From: Haematococcus lacustris
Taxonomy: Eukaryota > Chlorophyta > Chlorophyceae > Chlamydomonadales > Haematococcaceae
Direction of reading: 5' to 3'
NCBI GenBank assembly: GCA_030144725.1
Contig: JASKMD010000019.1
Location: forward strand, 2,577,001 to 2,641,000
Length of the DNA stretch: 64,000 nucleotides
In this document: piece by piece, positions 32,069-44,004 of the stretch
Position numbering within the stretch: position 1 is the first letter of the stretch
How the letters are laid out: every line of letters begins with the position of its first letter
Notes under the pieces: generated by a model
Told to the model about the DNA's origin: nothing
The model's input: only the letters and a program-made list of their open reading frames with translations
The model's database searches: none
Position numbers and translations under genes: made by a program

Positions 32069-35000
32069 ATGTCGCGTGCCGCATTAGCTTTGACTTTAGC
32101 TTTGACTTTGCTCTTCACGGAATGCTGGGCAGCACAAGACATCAAGCTAGCCTGGGCAAAAGATAGATGGTGCAACCCATCTCTCGTGGAATATCATGGG
32201 GACCATATCAGCGCAGCCAAGACAACCGACTTCAAACGGAAGCGCGAGACAACATGGTGGATTAACAGCCTATTTCTGTGCTCAGGGCGCAGCTCATCAA
32301 ACCTTTCATGGTAAGCAGGGTAGGGGCAGAGTGGGGTGCAGGTTGAGGCTGCCATCACTAGCCTGGTAACCTATTGGGTTCACATGTCCTTTTTCTGCAT
32401 GCAGTACACCATTTCACCCTTGGCGCAGCCGGTTCAGTGAATGTACGTTTGATAAGCGTGTGCGTGCTGGAAAGGTGGATGTAGCGGGGTTGGGTGATGT
32501 GAAGGTGAGCTGCTGTAGCATGATAGTATCTGTGTCAAGTACATCGTGCCATTAGTTTCCCAGCAGTCAATGTGCATGGCTACCGCACAGTCTGAGCAGC
32601 ATGACATGCTCGCATAGCTGGCCTGTCACCTCATCTATGATGCGCATCATGCAGTTGTCAATTGACTGACAAGGCATGTTGGTTTGGCCCCGGGGGCTGA
32701 TTCCCAGGCTGATGTACATGGTCAGTTGCCTCAGCCTCTTAGCTATGGAGGCATTGTCTCACTCTCCAATTCATACAATATCAGCTGAGCCATGCTGGCT
32801 GCATGCAATGCTTGACTACTATGCTGCCTGCAGCTGTGGGTGTGGCCTGGCAAGGGAGTGTATGCTATCTTCGGTCGAAAGCCTCAGCGATCATCCAAGT
32901 CACACTCCTGCACTGAGCTCATCGTGTACCACCAGTGGCTTGCTCAGGTGGGCCACCTGGTGGGCTGCCCTCTGCAGCTGCTGCTCCTCTGCTGCTCCGC
33001 TTGTGCCTTGCTCCACAGCTGCCACCATCCTCATTATCCTCATCACCATCTTTAGTGCATGGCACTGGCCTGACTGTAGTCACTGTAGGGTTCGCCTTGT
33101 GCCCTTGCAGCACCTGACAACATACTGGCTGCCGTGGTGCAGGTGAGGGCCGACCCCCTGCTGCCCGCCAGCGACCCTTGGAACCTGGCGGCCAGGGACC
33201 CCCTTGCCCTAATCCCCACAGGCAGCAACCACACATACAGCAAGGATGCCACGTTTGTGATGGAGAAGAACTGGATGCCATTTGTATACAAGGTGCACCA
33301 ATAACCCTTTCCTACTTCCCTCCTATCAACCTTAGCTCCCTACTCCCTATTCCTACTCCACCTCCTTTTCTTACTCCTACTCTTACTCCTACTCCCTACT
33401 CCCTTCTATATCATTTGTACACAAGGTGTGCCATCCAGCCCTGTGCCGTGCTTTGTGGTGCCTGTCACCTCCACAACACCTAAAGCAAAGCCTTGCCAGC
33501 TATTTTCCTTTGCGCCACACTCCCCTACCGCCTTGCCATTGCCAAAGCTATCAGCATGCCATCAGTACGCCATCAGCACACCACCCAGATCATTCAACAG
33601 GACCCACGAGCCCGACCAGGTTGTTATGCTGCCTCCTCAGGACGTGGCCTCACAAGAAGAGCAGCTGCTGGTGACCTACATGGTGCACCCTCACATGATC
33701 TACCAGCTACACCCCAACGGCTCAGCAACCCACATGTAGGTCTCACCGCCAAACAACCCCACAGGCTGGCCACCAGACTTCCCACTGCTACCCACACTGA
33801 CTAAGGCGCAGGGCCTACCAGGGGCGGCCGTGTGTGGCAGCAGTAGAGTGGCCTTGCATAGAACAGCGATGGGCCATCAAGCTGCTCACATTACCATCAG
33901 CATGGTTGATTGTCGATTTGATCATTTGACAGCATCATACCCAACATCCCACCAGCACATCTACACCACACCAGTGAACTGGGCCTGCATTGTGTGAGGA
34001 GCTGGGGCGAATTTGTTTTGGCATAACAATCATGATCTTACAAAAGCAATGGTTTGAACAGTGCCTAGTGCACACCACTGTGCTACGGGCTGCTGCTCCC
34101 ATTGCACCATCATGGCACGAATGCTTGGCAGCTTGTCGCTGCTGATGCTCCCTTTGAAGTACAAGGGAACTAGTCAGGACCCAGTCAGGACCAGGTTCAG
34201 AAGCATCTTATCTACACGGGTAATTCTCACGGAGTGATGAACATGAAGTGATGAACTAAGCGCGCCCCTGCTCCTCAAGTGCATAATTGTGTTATAAAGG
34301 TCCATCAGCGGGCATGACCAGCACATGACCAGCGCATGACCAAGGCATCAGCACCAGCACCACGTGGGCACTTGCGTCTCTGCCAAAGTGCACAGGGGTT
34401 CCTTAGCACGCGTGTGTTGGCTGCTGCCCAGGTGGACCACCCGCAACAACACCCTCATGCAGAGATTTCAGAGATTTGACGTCCATGGTGGTCCACCCAT
34501 TGTGTATGTGCCCCCTCATCTAGCCCGTGGCTCAGCCTACTACCTGGGCATCATGCATCACATAGAGCGGTGAGCTGAGTGGCACCCGTCAGGTCAGCAT
34601 AGACGCCTGGACGAGCATGATGGCCCCCCTGCTGCTGCTTTTGTTTTTGGTGGTGGTTTTTGGTTGGTTGGTTGGTTGTTAACTTGGTTTTGTTACACTG
34701 CTAAGCAGCCAGCCTGGTAGGTTGCTGCTGGGCATGCTGTGGAGCTAGGCTACGCTGGGCTGTGAGGACACTGGCTGTTGCTGTTGCTGAGCTGCCTCAT
34801 GTGGTGGGTTGCATGGTGCAGGTTTGATGGCGGGAGGACCCGGTTGTACCGCCACTTTGCGTACAAGACAGCAACGCAGCCGCCTTTTGCCATACAGGCC
34901 ATCAGCGACGAGCTCCCGCTCGTGTACAACCAGACCTACACGGTGAGCCATGCTGGCTGGAACATATCACTGACCCTAACTAGACCCTATCCCTAACCCA

Positions 35001-35895
35001 GTCCCAACCCTGGATCTTAGATATTGAACCAAACCCCAATCCTGAATTTTAACAGTTAACCCCAAGTTACAAATCTTGAACATCAACCCTGATCCCTACA
35101 GCACAATTCCTAAACCCTAATCCTGAACCCTAACCCTAAACCCTAGTCCGAATCCTATCTAAAGCCAGCAGGAGTACGTTGTCATGACACGTCAGGTCCT
35201 GGCCTGCTACCTCCATTTCACAGTTGCAAGTGCACGTGGCTAGCTCTTGATATGCGTCCACATACTTGACCATGCTGGTGCATGCCTGTGATGTGTGGGG
35301 CAGGTCCGCAGCGCCTTTGTTGCGTTTGTGACCGGACTGCATGTCAGCACCGAGGGTGTGGTGAGCATCACCTACGGGTCGGCCGACATTGAGAGCCGAC
35401 TGCTGACCATGACAGTGAGTCTACCAGCACTTGCACAGGTCACTCACCCAGCTCTGCCCAGCTCTGCCCAGCCCTGCTCTGCCCTGCTCTGCCCTGCTCT
35501 GCCCAGCCCTGCTCTGCCCAGTCAATGCCCCGCCAAGCCAGCCATTGAGCAGTCACCTGGGTGACTCAGTCTGAGTCACACCCCTCATTGGGTTACCATT
35601 GGGCTCCAGTGCCTCTACCGGTCATTAGGTGAGGTGCTTTGGGGCGAGGTGATCCAGGCTTGCGGTGCTTGTGTCAGTGTGCTAGTGAGGTGTTAGTGAT
35701 CCAAGCTTGTGTTTGCCTGCCTGCGCCCTGCAGGTGACAGAGTTGGAGTCGTTGTTCACTGGCAACGTGTACTTCAGGCCCATCAACGTGGCAGCTTCCC
35801 TGGCAGCCGTCAATGCAGCTGTGTCGCCCGCAGCTCGTCGCGGCCTGCTGCAGGCTGCCACTGTCACAAGTGAAGGACCAGAGTACGGCGTGTAG
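32069..35895 (+). CDS. Secreted protein resembling GH130-type beta-propeller enzymes
   Basis: Nine exons, 32069-32310, 32405-32504, 32834-32947, 33143-33292, 33641-33735, 34432-34569, 34822-34942, 35304-35414, 35734-35895, sum to 411 codons (410 aa). Residues 1-21 are a clear signal peptide (MSRAALALTLALTLLFTECW). Then come WWINSLFLCSG, KLWVWPGKGVYAIFGRK and VMEKNWMPFVYK. Further on are VHPHMIYQLHPNG, GGPPIVYVPPHLARGSAYYL, a segment ending PPFAIQAISDELPLVY, and VTGLHVSTEGVVSITYGSAD. Repeated strand patterns and the YGxAD-like motif near the end are reminiscent of GH130 or GT108 mannoside phosphorylase/transferase propellers. That family name is inference; N-glycosylation sites (NHT, NQT, NGS) support secretion. 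Likely role is in wall or extracellular-matrix carbohydrate. Confidence 0.8.
34968..35162. repeat. Degenerate telomere-like CCCTAA(A) tract in an intron
   Basis: The intron after exon 7 of the secreted-protein gene contains many imperfect CCCTAACCC and AACCCTAAA copies, densest at about 35113-35148. The tract is too diverged to be a recent telomere. Confidence 0.6.
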
Positions 35896-37185
35896 CGACA
35901 AGGTGTCGACAGACTGGGCAGTGTGGCCTGGGCAGCCCGCTGCCGCAACTCATCACATCGTGGCATCTCAGCATTTGTACACGACACTAGTGGCACAGAT
36001 AGTCCACTCCTCAAGAACTCACCATGCAATATATATCTTGCGGGATTCAGGATGTGGGTGATTCAACTCCCATGATAAAGAATCTTGATGCATGGCACCA
36101 TGGACAGCTGCATGACCCATGTTATTTGTAGACCACAGAGCATAATGTCAAAACTCAAAGGAGTGTGTTGTCGTGTGTTATGCTGAGCTTACTGGCTACC
36201 ACCACAATGAAGGCGATGACTCACACCCCTCAGGGGTTGGGGACCTTAGGCAGCCGGTTGCTCACTAGGTCAATGCCTTGCTGATCAGCAGCGGCCGCAG
36301 ACCACAAACTGTTTGACCGGATGCACAGCTCGTACACAATGTCATGTAAGATGACAAGTGGCTGCGGTGCTTGGGACTGGTGGCATGGCTGAACATAGTT
36401 GGGTATACCCCTAGTGTTGACCCCTAGTGTTCCCGCTAGTGGCTGCTAGTGGCCACTACTGGTCCGGCTTAGGGAGAGTAGCCTTAAGTACCCCGCTGTT
36501 AGTTTTAATGAGTTGCCCAGTGGTCTGTTGGAAAAGTGCCATCTATGTGGGGGCTGCAGTCATCAAGGGTGCGACCGAGGATGCTACAATGTTGTTCCGT
36601 GTTGAATAAGTTTTGTTGGACTGATGAGCAGGAAACCCTGTAGGGTGTACAACGACCAGCGCGACATTCGTTTCCACAACTGTGTGACGAGTAAATACAT
36701 GAAGATTACCACCATGCAGTTGAGATCCCATGACCTGCCCCCGTTGCTGGACCTTGCGTAGCCAGATACCAGCACCCGACCACAGTAATAACCTAGTCCG
36801 TCACCTAGCTTACTGAAGCCTAGCACCCCGCCTGATTGCACACCCCTGCATCTTCATCAGTGCGCTGGCGTGGCAAGGCAGCAGCAAAAGTGGATTACAG
36901 AACCGTCAATGAAGCCTAGCGAGACTGCTAGTGGTTGCAAGCGCGCACTGCTCCTCAGGCAATGAAGATACTACTGCACCACTACCACTACTGCAGCGCC
37001 AACAACTGGGTCATTAAGCTAGGACCCAGCACCCATTTGCAAAGCAGCCATGTCTGCTGCCAGCCGCCTGTCGTCACACTGTTGTCACACTGCTGGCACA
37101 CTGTTGTCACACTGCTGGCACACTGCCATGTGGGTGCAGGTCATCACTGGGCCCAACCCTAGGGGGTCACACTAGCGTGTTGTAC
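35896..37185. other. Intergenic region with dispersed repeat copy 3
   Basis: The 3' flanks of two convergent genes lie here. At 36553-36620 a partial copy of the repeat seen at 18.7 and 30.1 kb occurs, lacking the middle TAGTAGCTGAG portion. A minus-strand frame at 36584-36841 overlaps this repeat and has no recognised domain. Short direct repeats of GTCACACTGCTGGCACACTG lie near 37070-37125. Confidence 0.5.
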
Positions 37186-39013
37186 TCAATCCAGCTCATG
37201 CAACATGTCCCTGATTGGCCCCCTAGCCTCTTCTGCCACGTCCCTGCCACTGCCACCACCACTGCCTCCAGCGCCACTGCTGCCCCTATGCCCCCCAGCA
37301 GCAGCAGTAGCAGCAGGAGCAGCAGCAACCACAGGGGTAGGGGGGTCCTGCTCGTCTGGGGTCATAAATCTCAGCCCAGGCTCTGTGGCAGAGTCCTGCC
37401 TCACCAGGTGGTGGGACCAAGAGCTGTGAGGGCTGAGGAGCACCGGGTCGCCTGCTGCTGTGCCGCCCCTGACCCCCTGGGACCCCCTTGACCCTCCGCT
37501 GCCTCGGGCATCCTGGTCACCAGCTCCCCACACCTCAGTCACTCCTTGCATGGCGCCATGCTGCCTGCCGGGCCTGACACCCACCCCTGCCTCCCCTCCT
37601 GCTGCTGCTGCTGCTGTATGAGGGGCCTGGGGTTGAGTTGAGACGCTGGCCCCCCGCACACTGCCAGCCACCTCCTCCCCTGTCCCTCCCCCCAACTCCC
37701 AACTGCCACTGCAACTGACACAGGCCCTGACCCTACTGGGCCCTGCCTGTCCCATCGCCTCCCCCCCTGCCTCCCCTGCCCCGCCCCCCTGCCTGCTGCT
37801 GCTGAGGCCCCCCCTGCGCCTCTCAGGCCAATCCCCGGTCTCCCCCCCTTGTGTATCCGTGCGCATGGCACACGCGCTGCCACCCCCCGCCCCCCTCACC
37901 ACTGCCCTGGCCAGCTCCAGTGACGTGCGGTTGTGGGTCACACCTGCCAGCATGACATACGAATCTGCCAGGCTGCAAGGCTGGCTGGCAAGTGCCCTCC
38001 CACTGATGTCCCCCTGCCCAGCCACCTGCCTACCAGGGCTCTGACCTGCCCTGAAGCTGCTGCTGCTGCCACTGCCAGCCCAAGCACTGACGCCAGACAA
38101 GGGCCAGGGGCAGGAGGAGGGACCACTGCTCCAGGGGCAAAGGGGGTCAGGGGGGCGGCTCCCTCTGGGGCCTGCTGCTGCTGCTGCCTCTGCTGCATTT
38201 GCAGCGGCTACTACCGCCCTGGCCCTGGTCAGAGTGTCACTGGGTGTGCCCTCAAAGGGTGAAGGTGGGACCGTCCCATGCTGCATGAATGAGTCCGTCA
38301 TGAAAGAGTGTGGTGGGGAGGGATGGAAGGGTGAGAAGGAGTTGAGGTAAGGCTCTCGGCTGGTAGAAGCTGCATGTGGGGGAGCAGCGCCGGTGAGCAG
38401 AGGGGTGGTAGCAGCTGATGGGGTGGGGTGGGAGGGCTGGGTCACACCTAGCGGGTGAAGTGACGTAGGGGTAGGGTTTGAGTGTGAGGGTAGGGCGGGA
38501 CCAAAGGTGCCCAGACCAGCAGGGGTTGCGCCACTGCTGCTGCTGCTGCTGGCAGTGCGTGTGACATCATGGGTGAGGGCAGCCTGCTGATCCTGGCCAT
38601 GACCCTGGCCCTGGCCCTGGGGCTGGGTGTGTGCTTGCCAGGCCAGCCTTGGCTGCGGTGGCTGCAGCTGCGGGGAGGATAGCGGTCGCTGCTGTGCTTC
38701 CGACCATACCGCCGGGCCGCCTTGGCCCACGCTGTGTGCGCCCAGCTGCTCCCCACCACAGCTGGCTGCTGCTGTTGTTGCTGAAGCAGGTGCTGCTGCT
38801 GCTGCTGCAGAAGATGCAGCATGCGCTGCTGGTGGTGCGCCAGGAGCTGGAGCAGGAGCAGCAGCAGCTGCTGAAGGGGATATGCGCTGAGGCTGGGCCT
38901 GGGAGAGGGAGGGAGTCCCCAGCCCGGCACCCAGTCTTTGCTCAGCAGTCGAGTTGACAGATGCTGCTGCCACGCCCCCAGCAGCATGCCCAGCAGCATG
39001 CCCAGCAGGGGTA

Positions 39014-39047
<34 letters not shown>

Positions 39048-42000
39048 GCTGACCCAGAGGTGAGAGACGCGAGCGCCCTGCAGCTGCACCTGACCCCTGG
39101 CCCCCCTGGCCTCCTGTATCAGAGCTCCCCCCGGCCAGCAGGGCAAAGGCCGAGTCCTCCCTCAACATCGCATCAGCCACCAGCCTGTGCGCCCCCACCA
39201 TGCCCCTGCCGCTGCTGCTGCCAGCAGCCTCCAAGCTGCCCCCCTCTGCTCCCAGCCGCTGCCTCCCTGCACCATGCCCAGCCACCTCCCCCTGCAGCCC
39301 ACCACCAGCCTCAGGCCCCTCCGCCTGGAGGGTGGGAGCCGGGCACAGCTCCCCCGCTGAGTCCAGCAGCGGCCCAGGCTCCTCCTCCCCCCAGGCCCCT
39401 GCCCCTGATGTGATGATCACGGCCAGCGGGGTGAAGGGAGTGCGGCGGGCAGGGTGGGGCAGAGCAGCAGCAGGGGCGCTACTGGTGTCAGGGGGAGGGT
39501 GGCTGGGCAGGTTGGGGTGGAGCGGGTGGAACAGTAGGTCTGGAACACGCCCAGCCGCCTGCAGGGGGGTGCTCGCTGGCTGCCGACCAGCAGCAGCTAT
39601 GGGCATACTGGGCAGAGCTGGGGAGGAGGAGGAGGGCGGGGCAGGAGCAGTGGGTGCTGGGTGTGTGGGCCTGCTGCCTGGTGTTGATGATGACCCAGCA
39701 GCAGGGGCCCCGCCGGCGCCAGTGCCAGCACCCAGGCCTACCGAGCTCACTGTGTACCGAGCAAAGAGGTCCCTGCCCAGCCCTCCCCCTCCATCACTGC
39801 CCAGCCCCTCCTCCTCCTCCTCTTCCTCCTCCTCCACCCCCTCAGAGCCCTCCAGACTCGCCTCCTGCTCATCCGCACTGTCGTCCTCCCGCCGCCCCCG
39901 CCGCTGCTGCTGCTGCCGCCCTAGCCCCGACCCCAGGGCAGGCCGGCCAGCACCACTGGCCCGGCCCCCTCCAAACGCCGACCCCAGGTCAGAGCCAAAG
40001 CTGGAGGAGTGGGCGCTGTCAGTGAGGGGGACGTGGGAGGAGGGGAGCAGAGTGGCCATAGCAGCTACGCCAGGCAGCCCCGGCAGCAGCAGCAGGGTCT
40101 CCTCCCCCTCAGGCTCCCCTCCCCCAGGGTTGCCATTCCGGGCGCTGTCTAAGTCGAGAACAGCCAAGCCTGCCGGTTCTCTACCTGGGTGCTGCCCCTC
40201 CCCCTCCCCCTGCCCCTCTCCCTCCCACCCCTCCCCCTCTCCAGCCTCACCCCTTCCCCCCTGCTGCTGCACCTCAGCATGGCCAGAGTCACGCCCCCTG
40301 GCTGCTGCCCCCACCCTCTCCTCCATGGGCCCATCCAGGGGACCTGAGGAAAGCCCGTGCATGGTGCTAGCGCTGCTGGCTGCGAGGCCCATGCGGGTGG
40401 CATGCAAGCTGGGGTGCGGGTGAGCATGTGACCGCCTGGCAGAGAGTAACAGTGTGACATTGCTGAGCTCCACTGCACTGTCTTGCAGCGCCTGTTGGCC
40501 ACTGGCCCTGACCCCACTGCCAGCAGCGGCAGCAACTGCGGCAGCCAGTTCCACGGCTGAGTCAAGCCCCTGCCACAGCTGACCTGCCATGTCTGCCTGC
40601 ATGCCCAGTGGCGAGGACGAGGGGTGGATCGCTGCTTCTGGGGTGGTCACACTGGGGGGCGCCAGGGGGAGGTCAGCAGGGCCAGCTGGACCCAGCTGCG
40701 TGGGGACTGGGGCGGGGTAGGGGGAGGGGGAGGGGGAGGGGAACCCAGGGGGGGCCCCCTGTGGCCCCACACCCTGGCCTGGAACCGGGTGGGCGTATGC
40801 TAGGAGGGAAGGTGCAAGGGTTGGGTGTGCTCTGCTGACCAGCCCAGGCAGCACGGGTCCTTCCAGCTGCTGTTCGCGTCTCTCCCCCTGCTGCCTTGCA
40901 CCCCCCAGCCCCTCAGCCCCCAGCCCCTCCTCCTCCCCCTCCTCTGCTGCTGCACAAGCCTGCTGCTCCTCGCCTGCCTGCCTGGCTTGCTGCTCCCCCA
41001 CACGCAGGGCCATCTCCCACAGCTGCCGATAGGCGGCTGACCCAGGCAGGCGGTGTGGCCTCAGCCCCTCCCGGCCCCCTCCCCAACCCCCAACTGGCCT
41101 CACCTCCAGCGGCGGAGGGTCCAGCCCCCCCTCTCCCGCCTCCACCCCTGCTTGGCTGGGCCCTGCCCCATGACCCTGGCACGGCTCTGGCTCCATGGTG
41201 ATGTCTGCTGCAAGCGCATGGCTAGGCTGTGTGTTGCTGTGTGATGCACCAGGTATAATCAAGTTGGGCCCGTGCCTGCAGCTCACACCATTGTTGAGGC
41301 CCGCCGCTGTTGAGGTGGTTGAGGTGGTTGAGGTGGTTGAGAGGGGTTGCTGCAGTGTCCACCCATTGGGCTCTGCACTGGCTCCCTGACCTGAGCTGCA
41401 AGCCATGGCCGCCTGCTGCCTTGCCTGAGCCCTGCTGCTCACCTGGCGCTCCAGCTCAAATTTGAACCCTGCACCTCTTAAAGGGCCCAAGGCTGACCCT
41501 GGCTGCACAGAAATGCTCAAGTCCTGGATATTGCTGCTGCTGTTGCTGCTGCTACTGGTGCTGCTGTGAGGCATGTCATCCTCACACTGTGGCCAGTCAC
41601 AGGATGACGTAGCAATCATGGCCGCTGCAGAGGGCTCTGCTGCCCCTGTGCTGCCCCTTTGCTGCCCCTTCGCTGCCCCTGTGCTGAGGGCCTTTGCTGG
41701 TGACTGCACCTGCTGCCCACTGGCACGCCCTGCAGCCAAGCCGAGCGGCTCTGGCACGTTGGGTGTCTCTGATCTTGGCACAGCCGGGTTTTGGGATGAC
41801 TTGCCCACTTCAGCAGAACACCCTGTGGCTCGCTGGCTGGCCCCACAGGTCACGGGTTCTACTCCCAGCCCAGGCACTGAATTTGCCCTGCCCGCATTGC
41901 CAGCCTCCAGCAACCCTGCTGAGCGACCCAGCGCCACCTCTGCCCCATCATCCACCTCCTGAGCTGTGCTCATGGCAGCGGAGGTGTCTGAGCTGGCACA

Positions 42001-43794
42001 GCTGTCCGCCACTGCACCTGCTGCTGCATCTGCTGCTGCTGCACCTGGCGATGTTGCTGTTGCCACGCTGTGCTCCTTGCGTCTGCGTTTATCTGAGCCA
42101 TAGCCAGGGGGCAGCCCCTCCTCATCGCTCTCACTCTCACCTGCACAGCGGAGAGGTGTAGCAAAACTGTACAGGGCTGTTCTCAGCATGGAGGCAATCT
42201 ATATGTGCATCAGCACCAGGTCCAGCGCCAGCACAGAAAGAATCAGAAGAATTTGCCGTTTGCGGCGAACATTGATGAGGAAAGGAGGGGGAGTCCTGGG
42301 TGGCCTTTTGGATAGGGTAAGGGTTAGGGTCAACCCTAACCCTAGCCCTAACCCTAACCCTTCTGCATACCCCCCTGCCATCTCCCCTTCCCCTGCCCTT
42401 CCCCTGCCCTTCACCTCCCCTTCCCCAGCCATCTCCCCATGCCCCCCTTCTCCTACCATCACCAGGACAGGGGAAGCATGCCACATCATAAGGTGGTCGC
42501 ACCGGACTGGCAGGGCACTAGAGCAACCCCACCTCACTGAGCTGGCCAGCTTCAAAGCCCCGCACCAGTCCTGCTGATCCAGGCCATGCTGCAAACGCAC
42601 CTGGTGGCACCGCCCGAAAGCGCATGGGGTCATGTGGCGGTGGCGGGTTGGCCCTGGCCCTGGCCACCATCTCATCAAAGGCGCGGGTGTGTGCCTCCCG
42701 CTGCTGCTCCTCCTCCCGGCCCAGCAGCGCCCGCTCAGACCGCTCCGCTTCCAGGCCGCCCTCCTGGAAGGCCACAGCCAGACGGCGGTCCTTGGGGAAC
42801 ACGGGCATGTCGTCCAAATAGTTGAGGCCTGGCATGCGGGCCACTAGGGTCTTGCGGTAGTTCCTGGGAGGCAGGGGCAGGGCAGACCCAGGTGGTGGGG
42901 TGAGTGTGGTGATGTGGATGCTTGAGAAGTGGTGAAGGGGTGTGGCGTGAGGGGGGTGCTGGGGGAGTGTGGGCATGGAGCCGTGGAAGGGTCCTGGGTG
43001 GATGGTAGGTGGGCATCAGGGGGGCCAGGCGGGCCACTATGCCATTACTACCACTGCTCGTGCTAGGTGTTGGCAGGTCTGGCAGGACCAGGGCAAGCCT
43101 GGGCACCTGTATTGCCCCACGCAGGGGTTGCCTTGCAGGCGCAGGTATGCCAGGGGCATGTGCTGCACCATGTCCACCACGCTTGGCTCTGCCAGCTTGC
43201 AGTTTGCCAGGTCCAGTGAGACGAGGGCTGAGCATGACTTGAGGTGCTGCACGTCAGCTAGGCTGCGCATCTTGTTGCCTGACAGGGTCAGGGTGCGCAG
43301 CGAAGGCAGGCTGGCCAGCCCGTCCACACACTCAATGTAGTTGTCTGCCAGGTCCAAGGTCTCCAAGTTAGTCAACATGCTGAGCCCGCAGCCAATCTCG
43401 TTGATCATGTTTTTGCCCAGATATAGGCAGCGCAGGTTTGTCAGCGCGTCGAGGTTTTCAATCACCATGATGGCATTCTGCTCGAGGTACAGCGTCTTCA
43501 ACCCGGTGTACTCCTGCCGGGGACACGGCACGTGTGCCTTGTTTCAAAAGCCGGGGGAGCAGGGGGGATGCAGGAAGGGTATACACCCACATCCAGGTTC
43601 TCGAGCTTCATGATGCCTTTGCATTGCAAGTGAAGAATGTCGTTGAGCGCGGGAGCGCTTGAATACCTGCGAGATGTAAGGCCAAGCTCGTCAATAATAG
43701 AAGCGGGACGACGTCGTTGATTGGCTCCCGCTGCTCACAATTTTAGGTCTCGGCATAGTTTCTTTAACGATGCCTGCGTAAGGCGGAAATCCAT
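37186..43794 (-). CDS. ODA7: Dynein axonemal assembly factor 1 (ODA7/LRRC50) with giant C-terminal extension
   Basis: DNAAF1/ODA7 helps preassemble outer-arm dynein in the cytoplasm before delivery to cilia. Five minus-strand exons, 43794-43739, 43666-43591, 43513-43107, 42863-42538 and 42140-37186, sum to 1,940 codons. Residues 45-180 are leucine-rich repeats ([55 protein letters not shown]). They are followed by the family signature [20 protein letters not shown] and VFPKDRR. From residue 289 the last exon is about 1,650 residues of Ala/Gly/Ser/Pro/Gln-rich sequence, much longer than in the roughly 725-residue human protein. The exon-4 donor (GTGAGG at 42532-42537) was chosen because it alone keeps frame with exon 5. 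A telomere-like tract lies in the last intron. Identification of the N-terminal 290 residues is strong; whether the whole extension is translated is less certain. Confidence 0.88.
42315..42362. repeat. Interstitial telomere-like inverted repeat
   Basis: GGGTAAGGGTTAGGG meets CCCTAACCCTAGCCCTAACC head to head with a few bases between, inside the last intron of ODA7. It resembles fused telomeric TTAGGG-type repeats or a retained repair scar. Confidence 0.7.
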
Positions 43795-44004
43795 GACGCC
43801 AACCTATGCGCTGCTGCTAGGAGGCTGAAGCCATGTCAGACCAATAACATGACTTCAAATGGAATTGAACAATGCAAAAATGCTGGCCGCCATTGACAGG
43901 GATTCACAGGAAGAAACATTTCTGTAGCTCTGTTGTACTTGCTGTACCTGCCTAGATGCCCTGTTTGCCCTTGCGCATTGGGCGCTAGGGGTTAATCAGG
44001 GCAT
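43795..44004. promoter_or_regulatory. Short gap holding the ODA7 promoter
   Basis: Only 210 bp separate the ODA7 start codon from the stop codon of the upstream minus-strand ClpF-like gene. The region must contain the 3' end of one transcript and the promoter of the other, unless the promoter lies within the upstream gene. No TATA box is evident. Confidence 0.4.

Noticed and set aside
39200..40423. Plus-strand ORF of 407 codons opposite ODA7
   Set aside because: Antisense shadow of the low-complexity ODA7 last exon, without domains or splice signals.
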